Source: Serripes groenlandicus (taxonomy: Eukaryota > Mollusca > Bivalvia > Cardiida > Cardiidae). Taken from it: a DNA stretch of 64,000 bases. The DNA is taken from NCBI GenBank assembly GCA_031761405.1, contig JASEVX010000008.1, forward strand, positions 46,707,419 to 46,771,418, in the 5' to 3' direction. The notes under the pieces are model-generated. The model was given only the letters and a program-made list of their open reading frames with translations, was not told where the DNA came from and ran no database searches. The translations under genes and the position numbers were made by a program. Positions 21,759 to 31,760 of this stretch are shown here, one piece after another; within the stretch, counting starts at the first letter, position 1; each line of letters begins with the position of its first letter.

Positions 21759-23289
21759 AAAAGTAATGAAATCTCTTAGTATGCAAAGAGCTTTAAAAAG
21801 ATTAATGACTTCAATAATTGGACAAAACAATAGCACTAAACATGAACTACAACACTTTTTACAGCTAAATATGGGCTACATTCCAAAAACAGTCCTTGAA
21901 AGTATACAGTTATGCACTGTTGAATTCGCAGGGAAGAAGTTTAAGGCAATGCATGTTAAGTCAGGGAAAAAGTACCTTGTAATGACAGAAAATTTTATAA
22001 ATTCATTCACTAAACATGCAAGCCGCTTAGCAACTATTGTCATATGCGAAGAAAAATATTCTTTTACACCAGATGTCTTTAAACAATCAACAAGAGCTCA
22101 AAGGAATGTTACCACAAGCAAAGGTATTAACCATCTGAAGTCAAAGTCTGCCTTTTTGAATTATGATTCATTCAATAAGGATGTCATAACAAAAAGTGAC
22201 TTTGGCAAAGCAGCAATAAGCACATACTTTGCAGAAAACATTGGCAAAATATCTTTGATTGGAAATTATGAAATGATTGTTGACAGTGAACTGATATTAA
22301 CCTGTAAATGTCAACTACAAGAAGCCTGTTCATGCAAAAAGTTTGCAGTTCCTTTATCAGTAAAAAATAAATCTGTTCAGAATATCAATGTTACACAGAG
22401 AAAAGGGGAGGCAGAAATGGCTGTTATAGATTGGCTTGTACAATACAAAGATACAATACATGATGATAAAGCGCTTGCTTGTTTAGTGACATCAGGTGAT
22501 ATTGATGCAGTTTATACCCATCTCTATGCTGTAAACAGATTTTGGCCAAAGGTCAATGGAAAGTTTGCATGTCAAGTTTATGTCATATTACAAAAGCCAA
22601 GGTCAAAATATGACATATATAACATTACTGCAATATTAGAACTTTTGCAAACACATTATAGGGATGAGATGATAGGATGTAAAGTTGCCTTAGCTCTTTG
22701 CATTGGTGGAAATGACTTCCTTCCAAAGTGCTACCAAGTTTCACATGATACATTTCTGACAGCAATTATTGACACCGAAACAATGCGGAATAACTTGTTT
22801 ATTTTCAAAGAAGAGAGAATAGAGCTAAATGTAATTTACTTTATTGAATTGTACAAAATGTTGTATTGTCCTAAACGCTACAAAGATTCCAAACTAAGCT
22901 TTGTGCAACTAAGAGCTCTTTCAATTGGTAAAAAAAGGGATGAAAGTAAAAAATCTGGTTATAAAATAAATAACCCCCGAAAGTGGTTACCACCAGAATC
23001 GGCAATAGAAAGACTTGCAGAACTTGTCCAGTTACAGATATGTTACTTAGAAACTGCTGGTAAGCATGATGCAGATTTGCCAAATTTTTTAGATAGTTCT
23101 TGTATAAAGATAACTTCTGATGGTGAAGTGTTTTATGACTTTGGTCCCAATGCCTCTTTTGAATCAATGTCAGATTTGCCTGTTGTAGACCTGCCTATTA
23201 AAAGCAAAAAAAGAAATATAGAAGATACACCACAGCGTGGTGCACGCAGAAAGTTCATGCTAACATCAACCCCAAAGAAAAACAAATAA
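21709..23289 (+). CDS. Putative PIN/FEN1-XPG-like nuclease-family protein, 526 aa, intronless
   Basis: Longest ORF of the window and the only one with convincing protein character. Seen: residues 110-132 (TIVICEEKYSF, then a TR..R pattern) resemble the end of an XPG N-region; GEAE at 233-236 followed by SGDID at 262-266 resembles the XPG-I core; CIGGNDFLPK at 331-340 resembles the GxDYLP segment that starts the FEN1 helix-turn-helix. Candidate metal ligands are E114/E115, E234, E236, D264, D266 and D336; the first aspartate of FEN1 proteins is not obvious. A CxC...CxC cluster lies at 199-209 and a basic tail at 498-526. The ATG follows an in-frame TAA and lies in a family A MITE half (21616-21758), so residues 1-16 are MITE-encoded; Met20, 9 nt beyond the MITE, is an equally good start. 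AATAAA overlaps the stop codon. It could be a transposon-carried gene, a retrogene or a member of a bivalve-expanded family. The family assignment is motif-based inference. Confidence 0.65.
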   Translation: MTKSGKHCGKRRNYSKPKVMKSLSMQRALKRLMTSIIGQNNSTKHELQHFLQLNMGYIPKTVLESIQLCTVEFAGKKFKAMHVKSGKKYLVMTENFINSFTKHASRLATIVICEEKYSFTPDVFKQSTRAQRNVTTSKGINHLKSKSAFLNYDSFNKDVITKSDFGKAAISTYFAENIGKISLIGNYEMIVDSELILTCKCQLQEACSCKKFAVPLSVKNKSVQNINVTQRKGEAEMAVIDWLVQYKDTIHDDKALACLVTSGDIDAVYTHLYAVNRFWPKVNGKFACQVYVILQKPRSKYDIYNITAILELLQTHYRDEMIGCKVALALCIGGNDFLPKCYQVSHDTFLTAIIDTETMRNNLFIFKEERIELNVIYFIELYKMLYCPKRYKDSKLSFVQLRALSIGKKRDESKKSGYKINNPRKWLPPESAIERLAELVQLQICYLETAGKHDADLPNFLDSSCIKITSDGEVFYDFGPNASFESMSDLPVVDLPIKSKKRNIEDTPQRGARRKFMLTSTPKKNK

Positions 23290-23290
23290 A
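23285..23290 (+). promoter_or_regulatory. AATAAA polyadenylation signal overlapping the ORF stop
   Basis: The hexamer AATAAA spans the TAA stop of the 526-codon ORF. If used, cleavage would fall just past the stop, giving almost no 3' UTR. AATAAA is common in AT-rich DNA, so this is only suggestive. Confidence 0.3.
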
Positions 23291-23689
23291 GTGGCAAAAC
23301 CTTTACAATAGTAAAAATTAATCAAATTCAGAGAAAACTTTAAAAAGTGCAAACATGATGAAACAATGCCATAATAGTATGATTATTTTATTATTAGACT
23401 GCGAACTATTTAAAATATTGACAGCAATCTGGGTTTTTTTCCCACGAAGTTTTCAAAGTGTGGTCCTTGAGTGTTGTATCAACGAGAGTAGTGTCTAAAT
23501 CTTTGTCTTTCACTTAGTTAAATGGTGATGGAAAGAATTCATATTTACTCTTAAAATTCAGTACATATAAATTGTAAGTGCTGAAAGGAGAAACTATTAT
23601 CATTAGGGCATTATCTTCTTTGCTATGAACTTGTTAAAAGTCTTTTGCTGTAGATGCTTTAAAAGTGCATCTTCATGTTGGAATATGTA

Positions 23690-23895
23690 ATCCACATACA
23701 ACACTATTGCAGCAGAACACTTTAAAAACATATTTGCAAACATTTGAAACATCTCTTAAATAGACACTTCATTTATTGAAAAGTTTTAAAAACATTGTGA
23801 CAAAAGTAGAAATTGCTTGATATGAGTAGTGTTTTCAAATGGCATCCACTGCACTACAGATGCATCGGAATCCGTCTGCAAGTGGGAAGGGTTAA
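23690..23895. mobile_element. Decayed A-type MITE
   Basis: Retains CATACAACACTATTGCAGCAG, ACATTGTGACAAAAGTAGAA and the right end GTGGGAAGGGTTAA. The central hairpin is partly lost. It lies 3' of the nuclease-like ORF. Confidence 0.5.
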
Positions 23896-24006
23896 ACATA
23901 ATCAACCATATGTGAAATGAGAATCTTATCACATGTTTATGATTTTAAATATGAGTAAAATTGTGAAAAAAGGATGTTCTGCTCTTTTTCACAAATTTCT
24001 CATTTT

Positions 24007-24326
24007 TAGCTCTACTGGCCAAAGGCCAGAAGGGCTTATGTCGTGGCGATGTGTCCGTCGTCCGTGCGTGCGCGCGTCCGTGCGTCCGTGCGTCCGTAAA
24101 CAATTTCTTGTTAACACGATACAGTCTTCACTTTTGATTGTATCTCAACCAAACTTATACAGTAGTTAGATATCCATGATAGCTCGGTTCCTTTCGAAAA
24201 CCAGCCAGATCCGCCCATGCAAGACTGGATTATGGCCCTTGAAATGGTCAAAATTGCTATAAAAGAGCTTGTTAACACGATACAGTCTTCACTTTTGATT
24301 GTATCTCAACTAAACTTATACAGTAG
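24007..24326. repeat. Molluscan-type repeat H (CTACTGGCCAAAGGCCAG)
   Basis: Begins TAGCTCTACTGGCCAAAGGC, with a (CGTCCGTG)n tract near 24057-24098. A 58-bp segment (CTTGTTAACACGATACAGTC...) occurs at 24109 and again at 24268, giving a direct repeat of period about 158 bp. This repeat style is common in mollusc genomes; its class is unknown to me. Confidence 0.55.
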
Positions 24327-24433
24327 TTTTAGTCATAGGTTATCCATTCAATTATAGAGATTTTCCAAATTGTTTTTATAAAATATGTTCAAAGTCGTCT
24401 GCTGCAAAATTGTCGTATGTCGGAAAGGGTTAA
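24327..24433 (-). mobile_element. TTAA-MITE family A, right part of the split copy
   Basis: Runs TTTTAGTCATAGGTTATCC ... CAAAGTCGTCTGCTGC ... GAAAGGGTTAA. It completes the copy begun at 21111-21215. It is also an inverted copy of 21616-21715, so the nuclease-like ORF lies between about 100-bp inverted repeats. Confidence 0.75.
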
Positions 24434-24439
24434 ACAGTC

Positions 24440-25140
24440 AATCGAGCAATTTATTATTACGAACATATTACAAATATACCACTTTCCAACTGATAACAGG
24501 TTCATACATTACACGGAAAGGCAGCCGTTTTTGATTGACTGTTCGTAGCTATATCTTTTTCATTACAAGTTACCAAATAGTCTGACCGAACTTGTCTGCG
24601 CTAATCTGTAAAAAAAAACTCATTTGAAGAATGACACCATCATTGATCAATAACCGCGGAATCAGCCATCTGCATTCTTATTCTCTCTCTTGGCCAGGAT
24701 TTCTGAAAAGAATTTCGATTAACAGTTCTTTATAATACGTCTCTCAAACGACTGAACTCCAGATGCCCAACTGTCGAAAAAAAATAAAATTTCCAATTTT
24801 AAGAAAATAAGTGTTATTTTTGTATTTGGTGCATTAACATATGATAACTGACATATTACATACCCCTATAGTCGGTGAGATTTTCTTGTTTTCGATACTT
24901 TTTCCATCGCAAATTCTACCCTGGGACTAACAGGGTAAGTTTTTAAATAGCTTTCGATGCTCTTATCTCATTCATCACGTGACTTGAAATGACCCCGATG
25001 GTGTTTTTGTTCGTTTGTCAATATACTGAATCTCCTAGTAAACAAAGCAGAGATAACAATGATTTGAACATTTTTCACAATGTTGGGACCTTTTTCATAC
25101 ATTATGTCTGATTTAAAAGATAATTAAGCCAAAACACTTA
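24440..25140. other. Unique DNA: putative intron and downstream part of a minus-strand gene
   Basis: Free of the repeat families. It holds the proposed exon 2 (24605-24574), intron 25141-24606 and a CACGTG site at 24976. Nothing else recognised. Confidence 0.3.
24574..24605 (-). CDS. Putative 32-nt second exon of the minus-strand gene
   Basis: Preceded on the minus strand by TTTTTTTTTACAG. Read in phase with the exon at 25174-25142 it gives ISADKFGQTI, then a possible donor GTAACT; without splicing it reaches a TAA at 24572-24570, making a 22-residue product. Downstream exons at lower coordinates were not found; the region is full of MITEs. Speculative. Confidence 0.25.
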
Positions 25141-25141
25141 C

Positions 25142-25174
25142 CTCTTCCATATTCGACGCTGATGAATTCGCCAT
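25142..25174 (-). CDS. Putative first coding exon, 11 codons (MANSSASNMEE), minus strand
   Basis: The ATG is in a strong context (ACAAAATGGCG on the minus strand). The 11 codons end at GAG followed by GTAAGTG, a perfect donor. The upstream region has a TATA box at the expected distance. The intron 25141-24606 (536 bp) would end at a strong acceptor (T-rich tract then ACAG) at 24606. I do not recognise the protein; short exons carry little signal. Confidence 0.4.
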
Positions 25175-25242
25175 TTTGTGTTTACGTTTATTTCACTGAT
25201 CACGTGATCCTTGCAAGGTGCCCGTCTGAAGGATTCCGCGGT

Positions 25243-25253
25243 ATTTTTATATA
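25243..25253 (-). promoter_or_regulatory. TATA box of a putative minus-strand gene
   Basis: The minus strand reads CCTATATAAAAATACC here, about 70 bp upstream of a well-placed ATG at 25174. A CACGTG E-box (25201-25206) lies between them, close to where transcription would start. The arrangement TATA box, short leader, start codon, splice donor supports a real promoter, but no transcript evidence is available. Confidence 0.4.
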
Positions 25254-25255
25254 GG

Positions 25256-25895
25256 AAACCCCTTCATCGGGAAAATTGAAAACGACTCAAGTTTACTTTA
25301 CTGATAAAAAACGATACATTTTCGACTTCGTTTTTACTTGGATAACATAAATAATAACATTTAGGGCGAATTCGATTTTTTTCCGGGCCATCTGGATTTC
25401 AGTCGCTTTAAGCAATATTTCGGGGGTGGGGGAAGGATGTCGTATACAGTAGATGGAAACCGACAGAGTTATATCCAACTGAGGAATGACAGACGTACAA
25501 ACACAACTATGATTATAGGGACGAATACACAAGCACTATTATTGACTTGACACATTAGAACTGATATGTTAGGCCTTCCATGGAGGAAAGTTCAATGTGG
25601 CATATTTGTGAACTGTGTTTGTTCAGATAAGCCTGCAATGTTACCCAGTTTTATCATAATCAAGACGAGTTAAAAGAAGCTTCTAACAAACTTATGAAAA
25701 TAATATGTGTACAATATAGATCTTGACGAGACAATACGGGTGCACAGGCTGATCTAAATCTACAAGGTTCTCAAATGTTATGTTGTTTTTTCAGGACATT
25801 CTCATTTAAGCATGATGGACAAGAAAATAGAAATCTCAATATTTAAAAAAATATATATGAAGTCTTCCAAATGCAAATCCTGAAAAGTACTTTTT
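25256..25895. other. No gene recognised
   Basis: Unique sequence upstream of the putative minus-strand promoter. Confidence 0.35.
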
Positions 25896-25900
25896 TTAAA

Positions 25901-26177
25901 TGAGTCGTTCCACGATAAAACCAACATTATGCACTCTGCGTAATGTATCGACCGAGATCAGCCTGCGCAGTCCGCTCAGGTTAACCCGGGCCGTCACATT
26001 CCGTCTTGGGGAGGGGGGGGGGGGGGATAGAGGTATAGTGTAATCATTCCTGAAACAGAAAATCCACAGTAGGCACAAATTGTCTGTCCGGGTTAGTCTG
26101 CGCAGCATGCTTAGGCTGATCAGGTTCGATACTTTTACGCAGTGTCCACAATGTTGGTTTTCTCGCGGAACGGCTCA
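25901..26177 (+). mobile_element. Family E element with a 14-bp G-run
   Basis: TGAGTCGTTCCACGATAAAA to TTCTCGCGGAACGGCTCA. G-run at 26013-26026 at the same internal site as in the copy at 12726. Confidence 0.85.
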
Positions 26178-26179
26178 AA

Positions 26180-27085
26180 TGTAGATTTGAAATGGAAACA
26201 TAATGATTGTGAGGTAATACTTTTAACCAAACGATGCCGACGTGCCGTCTGCTGAGACTCGATACAGGATAGAATCGTGTGAGTTTGTGTAACGAAGTAC
26301 ATAAATATGTTGTATTCTGCACCTAGAGTATTGCAACTTTAAAGTGTCTCATAATGAGCCCTTTAATAATCATTTGCACTTTACACATACGTTCCGTCGT
26401 ATAAAATGGATACATATTTGATACCTTTCGTTCATGATGACACGATTGTACATCTATTAAATCAATTCATATTCACTAGTTATGTTAATTCACCTATATT
26501 AATCAATGAATTTAGATTTACTTCTTCATATTGACCGATACTGAAAAAACGGAAAGTGTTACACCATCTTCGCTATGTAATGGCTACAGCATCAGGAGTT
26601 GGTTTTTAGGGTTCGATCCCCAATCGCGTCATAGAAAATACTTGCGCATGCGCCGTGTTAATCGTATTGTTAATCGTATTTTACCGTCAGCTCTCGGATA
26701 TTTCCGTAGCAGTTCGTCACTAGACTGGTTCTCGTTCGAGTTTGCAATAGAAAATTAAGAATAGTGAACCAGTCTATTTATATGCTAGTAGTTTATTTTT
26801 AATTAAAATGTAAATTCAAAGCATATTTTTTTAATACAGGAAAAAGGGAATATTTTCATAAATGCGAAGTTATTGTGCTAAATTTTGCGATTTAAAGAAT
26901 ATATTAAGGGGATAAAAAGGACGCGCATCCGCAGACAAATGTTTACAATAGTTTTGGGAGATCGAGGTCAACACGTTGGGAAAAGGTATTTTTGTTTTCG
27001 TTTTACGAATTTAACTAAAGAACTATTGTTATCATATATTTATATCATATATTTAAAAGCGGGTTTCGTGTTTTTCGAATCAAAC
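26180..27085. other. No gene recognised; tRNA-like scrap near 26610
   Basis: GGTTCGATCCCCAATCGCG at about 26610 resembles a B box with no SINE body attached. Otherwise unique. Confidence 0.3.
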
Positions 27086-27092
27086 AGTATTT

Positions 27093-27191
27093 CTTAAGCC
27101 ATAAAATGCTAAAAGCCATAAAGCCATAAAATGCTAAAAGCCATAAAGCCATAAAATGCTAAAAGCCATAAAGCCATAAAATGCTAAAACG
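27093..27191. repeat. 25-bp minisatellite, four units
   Basis: Unit AGCCATAAAATGCTAAA followed by AGCCATAA, essentially identical between copies. Confidence 0.95.
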
Positions 27192-27235
27192 CTAACATCC
27201 AATTGTTTCATATTGCGGCAACTCTTGTTTCCTTT

Positions 27236-27278
27236 AGTGACTCTCAGGATTGCGGTGATTGCATTACGACTGATGTAT
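27236..27278 (+). mobile_element. SINE type S3 scrap
   Basis: TGACTCTCAGGATTGCGGTG and GCATTACGACTGATG match the S3 body (compare GGCGCTCAGGATTGCGGGGT at about 31599). Confidence 0.4.
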
Positions 27279-27279
27279 C

Positions 27280-28040
27280 GTTGTCATGATAGCGATAGTA
27301 CATGTTATTTACACAGAAACGCTGTATATATATATTGAAATATTAAAAACTATGTAAAAAAAAAATGGAAATAAAAATTGTAAGTTTTATAAATAATTAT
27401 CTCGTCTATTACGGGGATTGTAGGGGCAGAGACTACATTTTCTGTTAACAACTGTCAATTATAATTACAGGAAATATGCACTAAACCTGTTATCAGGACT
27501 GTTCATCACGTGACTCGGCCCACATGCCGAATGTAATGAGCAGACCTATTGTTGTCAAAGTCAGGCATACCCAGCTGTTGAGTATGAAAGTAGACTATCA
27601 AACGAGTGCTGAACAGAAGGTGTGACATTGACATAAATTCGTTTTCTGATGAAAATCGGGTCTATGTGAAGATGTCTATATTATGGAAAACAATAGCCTG
27701 TATGTTGAACACGTGAATTCATTTCCTGGTTCCAATTCCGCCAACTTTACTTAGCGCAAAGTAATGCTTACATATTTAAAAGCATATTTCATCGTTTTTG
27801 GTTCCCGAATATTTTGTTAAAACATGAATGGTGGAATGTATTTTAGTAAAATGATTAAGTTGAGATAAAAAGCTACCTTTACATTACATGTTGAAATAAA
27901 AATATTTTGGCATTTTTATAAGAGAAACACAAATGATGAAATATACTTTAAAGGTATTTAGGTATTACTTAGCGCTAAGTAAGGTTTGTGGAATTGGACC
28001 CTGGTGTAATTTGTCTATGTATAGGATACGTGGTCTTTGT
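27280..28040. other. No gene recognised
   Basis: Unique AT-rich sequence; a TCATCACGTGAC motif near 27504 matches one at 24973. Confidence 0.35.
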
Positions 28041-28044
28041 TGTG

Positions 28045-28257
28045 TTAACCCTTTCAGCGCCGAATTGTTTAAAGTAGACTGTTCCATGTTCAAACTAGGA
28101 CGACTCTGTTTTCATGTTATAGGATTTTTGGAATATTTGTATAACTCACAGCCAAACAATGAAGATTTCAGGTGAGACAGCTCGTTACGAGCTGACTCAC
28201 CTGAATCTGTATTGTTTGCAAAAAGCTCAATATTGCCTTTGGCGCTGAAAGAGTTAA
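28045..28257 (+). mobile_element. TTAA-MITE family B, complete
   Basis: TTAACCCTTTCAGCGCCGAA to TTTGGCGCTGAAAGAGTTAA. Its left end (CCCTTTC) is intermediate between families A and B. Confidence 0.9.
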
Positions 28258-28514
28258 ACAAAACCTGCTTCATAACATTGATCGAGGCCTGCCAAACACA
28301 TGACTTAATGTCCTGGTGTAAGGTGTCTTTATACAGATGTATATATAAATCTGCGACCTGTTTATATAGATCAAGATCAACCTGCACATCTGCTCCATGC
28401 GATCTGTGTATGAACTGTTCGTCAATTAGTTAAGGAAAACATACAAGATACGTCTTACAAGCGGTGCAAATTATATCACCTTTCAGATCACCATCATGTG
28501 TTCAAAAAAAGATC

Positions 28515-28697
28515 TTAACCTTTTCGCACATATAGACACTTTCTGACACCTCTGCAGCAAACGAGATTTGTAAACATTGTGGCAAAAAGGAAGACTTACT
28601 CATAATGAACAATTTCTTCTTTTGCCAGAATGTTATTTAACTGTATTACATTTTTCTTCTTTAATCTTCTGCCGCAGATTTGTTGTCTGATGGAAAG
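28515..28697 (-). mobile_element. Diverged A-type MITE
   Basis: TTAACCTTTTCGCACATATA, CTGCAGCAAACGAGATTTG, ACATTGTGGCAAAAAGGAAG hairpin with TTCTTCTTTTGCCAGAATGT; right TTAA lost. Confidence 0.6.
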
Positions 28698-28987
28698 TTT
28701 TTTTGGTTTTTTTTGGCTCGTGTTCAGCATTGGACACATATCCCAATTTGTCTGATTTTGGTAAATTTACAACCGTAACCAATCGTCAAAATGATCCTAT
28801 TAACTGGAAGCAATCAATGTATTTATCATTTATATTCTAGAGATAAAACGTAAACATGTTATAAAATATACAAGATATAAATCTGAAGCTGAAATGAATC
28901 CTAATGTCCAACATTAAATTAATTGGATAGATACCATAGAAAGGGTGACTGAAAGGTTTTTTTCTGAGCTGATATTGTAATACTGAT

Positions 28988-29222
28988 GTTACCCTTTCCA
29001 ATCTGCATATGCATTTTGTCACATTTTTTGAACACTTTTGGAATAGTTGTGGCAAATGATGATCTTGCTCACAATAAGCATTTTCTCAATTTACCATGCA
29101 TATATACATATGATAATTATATATTCATTAGAGAGATTTTCCATATTTTTGCCTAGATATTTTCAAAGTCGTCGAATGCAAATACATGTACGTGTATATA
29201 TGTGTATGTCGGAAACGGATAA
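28988..29222 (-). mobile_element. Diverged A-type MITE
   Basis: GTTACCCTTTCCAATCTGCA ... GTGGCAAATGATGATCTTGC ... TAGAGAGATTTTCCATATTT ... TTTTCAAAGTCGTCGAATGC ... GTCGGAAACGGATAA. Order preserved throughout. Confidence 0.6.
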
Positions 29223-29585
29223 TGAATTCCCCAGTATACATGTACACCACCTTTAGACAAGTTGCAACATCCTAAGGACACTAGTGTTCTGTATGCTGAA
29301 AACCAGGCTAATGATCTCTTTCATAAACAATACTAATGGTAGGACTATTCAGAGAATTGACAAATATTCTGACAGATGATTGCCCAATACCTTCAGACAA
29401 ATGCTACTGACGTACATGAATAACATCTTTGTCTTACTTATTTGGATGGATTGATTGGTGTGCTCTGGGGCATTGGTCATAAAAGGATAATAACTAATAT
29501 ATTGCGCTTATCCGATTTAAATAAAACATGCTCAGCTTAACAAAATATGCAGCGAACCACTGATATACTGTGTTCCGGACATGCG
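29223..29585. other. No gene recognised
   Basis: Unique sequence. Confidence 0.4.
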
Positions 29586-29587
29586 CC

Positions 29588-29768
29588 AGAGGACTAGATA
29601 AGTAGGAGTACATAGGTCTTTCTTATATAATACTCTAATTAAAACTTATGTTGTGGGTACTCAAACGAATCGTCTCACTGAGACGATTCTTTCGAGTACC
29701 CACAACATAGGTTTTGGAGGTCAGATAAGGATTTTAGAGCATGGTAAATGCTCCATATCTAGAGCTCT
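29588..29768. mobile_element. MITE family D, hairpin intact
   Basis: AGGACTAGATAAG ... TATGTTGTGGGTACTCAAAC, GAATCGTCTCACTGAGACGA, TTCTTTCGAGTACCCACAAC ... CATATCTAGAGCTCT. The two G/C changes (AAACGAAT and ATTCTTTCG) keep part of the stem paired. Confidence 0.85.
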
Positions 29769-30113
29769 GTATGGGTGTAATATGAACTCATATACACAGT
29801 CGCAGATAACACACACAAAAAAGTAGATTGGGGTTATATATTCCGAGACAATGTAACCGTCATAATTATCTATGCTGTACTAATTGTGATTGAGTGTTTC
29901 AAAGTGTGTATAATAAGCACTACTGTCATCGTAAATCCTGCTATATAATGATATAACGGGTAAAACAGATTGCTCTGTCATCGACACAGACAATTATGGT
30001 AGAGGCACTTAACATACTGTAGAGCTCTCTGCGAAACTGCCTGTTGGTGTTAGTTGTTTCCTCGCGCAACTCGGTCAGTGTAGTAAGAACTATGTCATTG
30101 ACATGTAATACAT
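29769..30113. other. No gene recognised
   Basis: Unique sequence. Confidence 0.4.
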
Positions 30114-30915
30114 GTATGATAGCAATGTATGAAGTATTCCAATGTGTTAGCAATGTATGGAGTCATTCAATATGTTAGCAATGTAATGAAGTCATTCAAT
30201 ATGTTAGCAATACATGGAGTCATTCAATATGTAAGCACTGTTTGGAGTCATTCAATATGTTAGCAATTAAGGAAGTCTTCCAATATACTAGCAATGTATG
30301 GAGTGTTTTAATATGTTAGCAATGTATGAAGTCTTTCAATATGTTAGCAATGTATGGAGTCTTCCAATATGTTAGCAATGCATGAAGTCGTCCAATATGT
30401 TAGCAATGTATGGAGTCATTCAATATGTTAGCAATGTAATGAAGTCATTCAATATGTTAGCAATACATGGAGTCATTCAATATGTAAGCACTGTTTGGAG
30501 TCATTCAATATGTTAGCAATTAAGGAAGTCTTCCAATATACTAGCTATGTATGGAGTGTTTTAATATGTTAGCAATGTATGAAGTCTTTCAATATGTTAG
30601 CAATGTATGGAGTCTTCCAATATGTTAGCAATGTATGAAGTCGTCCAATATGTTAGCAATGTATGGAGTCATTCAATATGTTAGCAATGTATGGAGTCAT
30701 TCAATATGTTAGCAATGTATGAAGTCTTCCACTATGGTGGCAATGTATTGAGTCATTCAATATGTTAGCAATGTATGGAGTTTAGCAACATGTTAGCAAT
30801 GTATGGAGTTTTGCAATATGCTAGCAATGTATACAGTTTTGAAGTATGTTAGAAATGTATGGAGTCTATCAATATTTTAGCAATGTATGGAGTCTTGCAA
30901 TATGCTAGCACTATT
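30114..30915. repeat. 28-bp minisatellite with a 253-bp higher-order period
   Basis: Unit ATGTTAGCAATGTATGGAGT+CATTCAAT, about 28 copies with variants (GAAGTCTTCC, GTGTTTTAAT). A nine-unit block starting at 30181 recurs at 30434 with its variants in the same order. The 121-codon frame starting at 30859 begins in the array and is not a gene. Confidence 0.95.
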
Positions 30916-30919
30916 TGGA

Positions 30920-31575
30920 GTTGTGTACGTCTGGGGTCTGAGGAAAAACCGTTACTAACATGTTTAAGTAGTTGGTATGACCTTGCACCTGATGCCAACG
31001 GTCTTGCACGAAACCATCGTGACAGTCATGTCCTGTGTCGAATCGTTAAGGTAAAAGCAACCAAACAGAAAGTGCGCGATACACTTCTCAGTTTCAAATC
31101 ATATGTTAACGAGTATTCAAGTATTATTGACAAAAAGGCTAAGGTAATAGTTTATCTTCTGTTAGGCTTTAATGCTGGTATTCTAGATTGCCTAGCGACG
31201 AATCACCTAACAAATCAAAAGTGACGGGGTTTTATCCGTGCACTGGTTTAAGTGTACATTTAATTGAAATAAACTGCAACAATGCAATTCTAATAATTTG
31301 TCGGTGCATAAACATCCATCTAGTGATGACAAGAAATGAATTGTATTTGTTCACATTGGCATGAGTTGCCTGAACCGTTTGAATACTTTATTCTCAAAGA
31401 ATATTTATGCACTACCTCAGCTTTAAAGATAATAATTAGGTAGCTTCGTGCAATTTCGCTTAACTGCACTACTTAGGTAGCGATTGATTGTTAAAGGTAA
31501 TTTCCTGATTAGTTATAGGGACGCCACTCTGCCTTTGTTCAAATTATTTTACATATTTATATCTATTTTAAAACG
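30920..31575. other. No gene recognised
   Basis: Unique sequence. Confidence 0.35.
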
Positions 31576-31579
31576 AGGC

Positions 31580-31760
31580 AAATGGTAGTCATGTCTGCTC
31601 TTCTTGGCGCTCAGGATTGCGGGGTTAGCCTTACGACTGACTAACTGGTGTTAGGATATCTTGACCAGTAGTACTGGTAATTTACCCAGAAAAACGCCGT
31701 GACATAACTGAAAAACTGTTGAAAGCAATCGTTCAATCAATAACCGAGGACGGGTTTTCA
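31580..31760 (+). mobile_element. SINE type S3, headless
   Basis: GGCGCTCAGGATTGCGGGGT, ACTGACTAACTGGTGTTAGG, CCAGTAGTACTGGTAATTTA and tail AACGCCGTGACATAACTGAA, CAATCAATAA. Shows the S3 tail that the other copies lack, joining S3 to the shared tail of S1 and S2. Confidence 0.7.

Larger units (their letters stand above)
21216..24326. mobile_element. 3.1-kb composite insert splitting a family A MITE, flanked by TTTT
   Basis: The left part of a family A MITE ends CCACTTTT at 21215 and its right part resumes TTTTAGTCATAGG at 24327. Intact copies read CCACTTTTAGTCATAGG. The intervening 3,111 bp therefore look like an insertion with a 4-bp target duplication, or a join at a T-run. Inside are about 400 bp of unique DNA, half an A MITE in the opposite orientation, the nuclease-like ORF, a decayed A copy (23690-23895) and an H repeat (24007-24326). 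The ends show no clear terminal inverted repeat, so the boundaries could be coincidental and the block may have built up in steps. Confidence 0.4.

Noticed and set aside
30114..30915. Regularly spaced repeats resembling a CRISPR array
   Set aside because: Units are contiguous with no unique spacers, and the genome is eukaryotic; it is a minisatellite.
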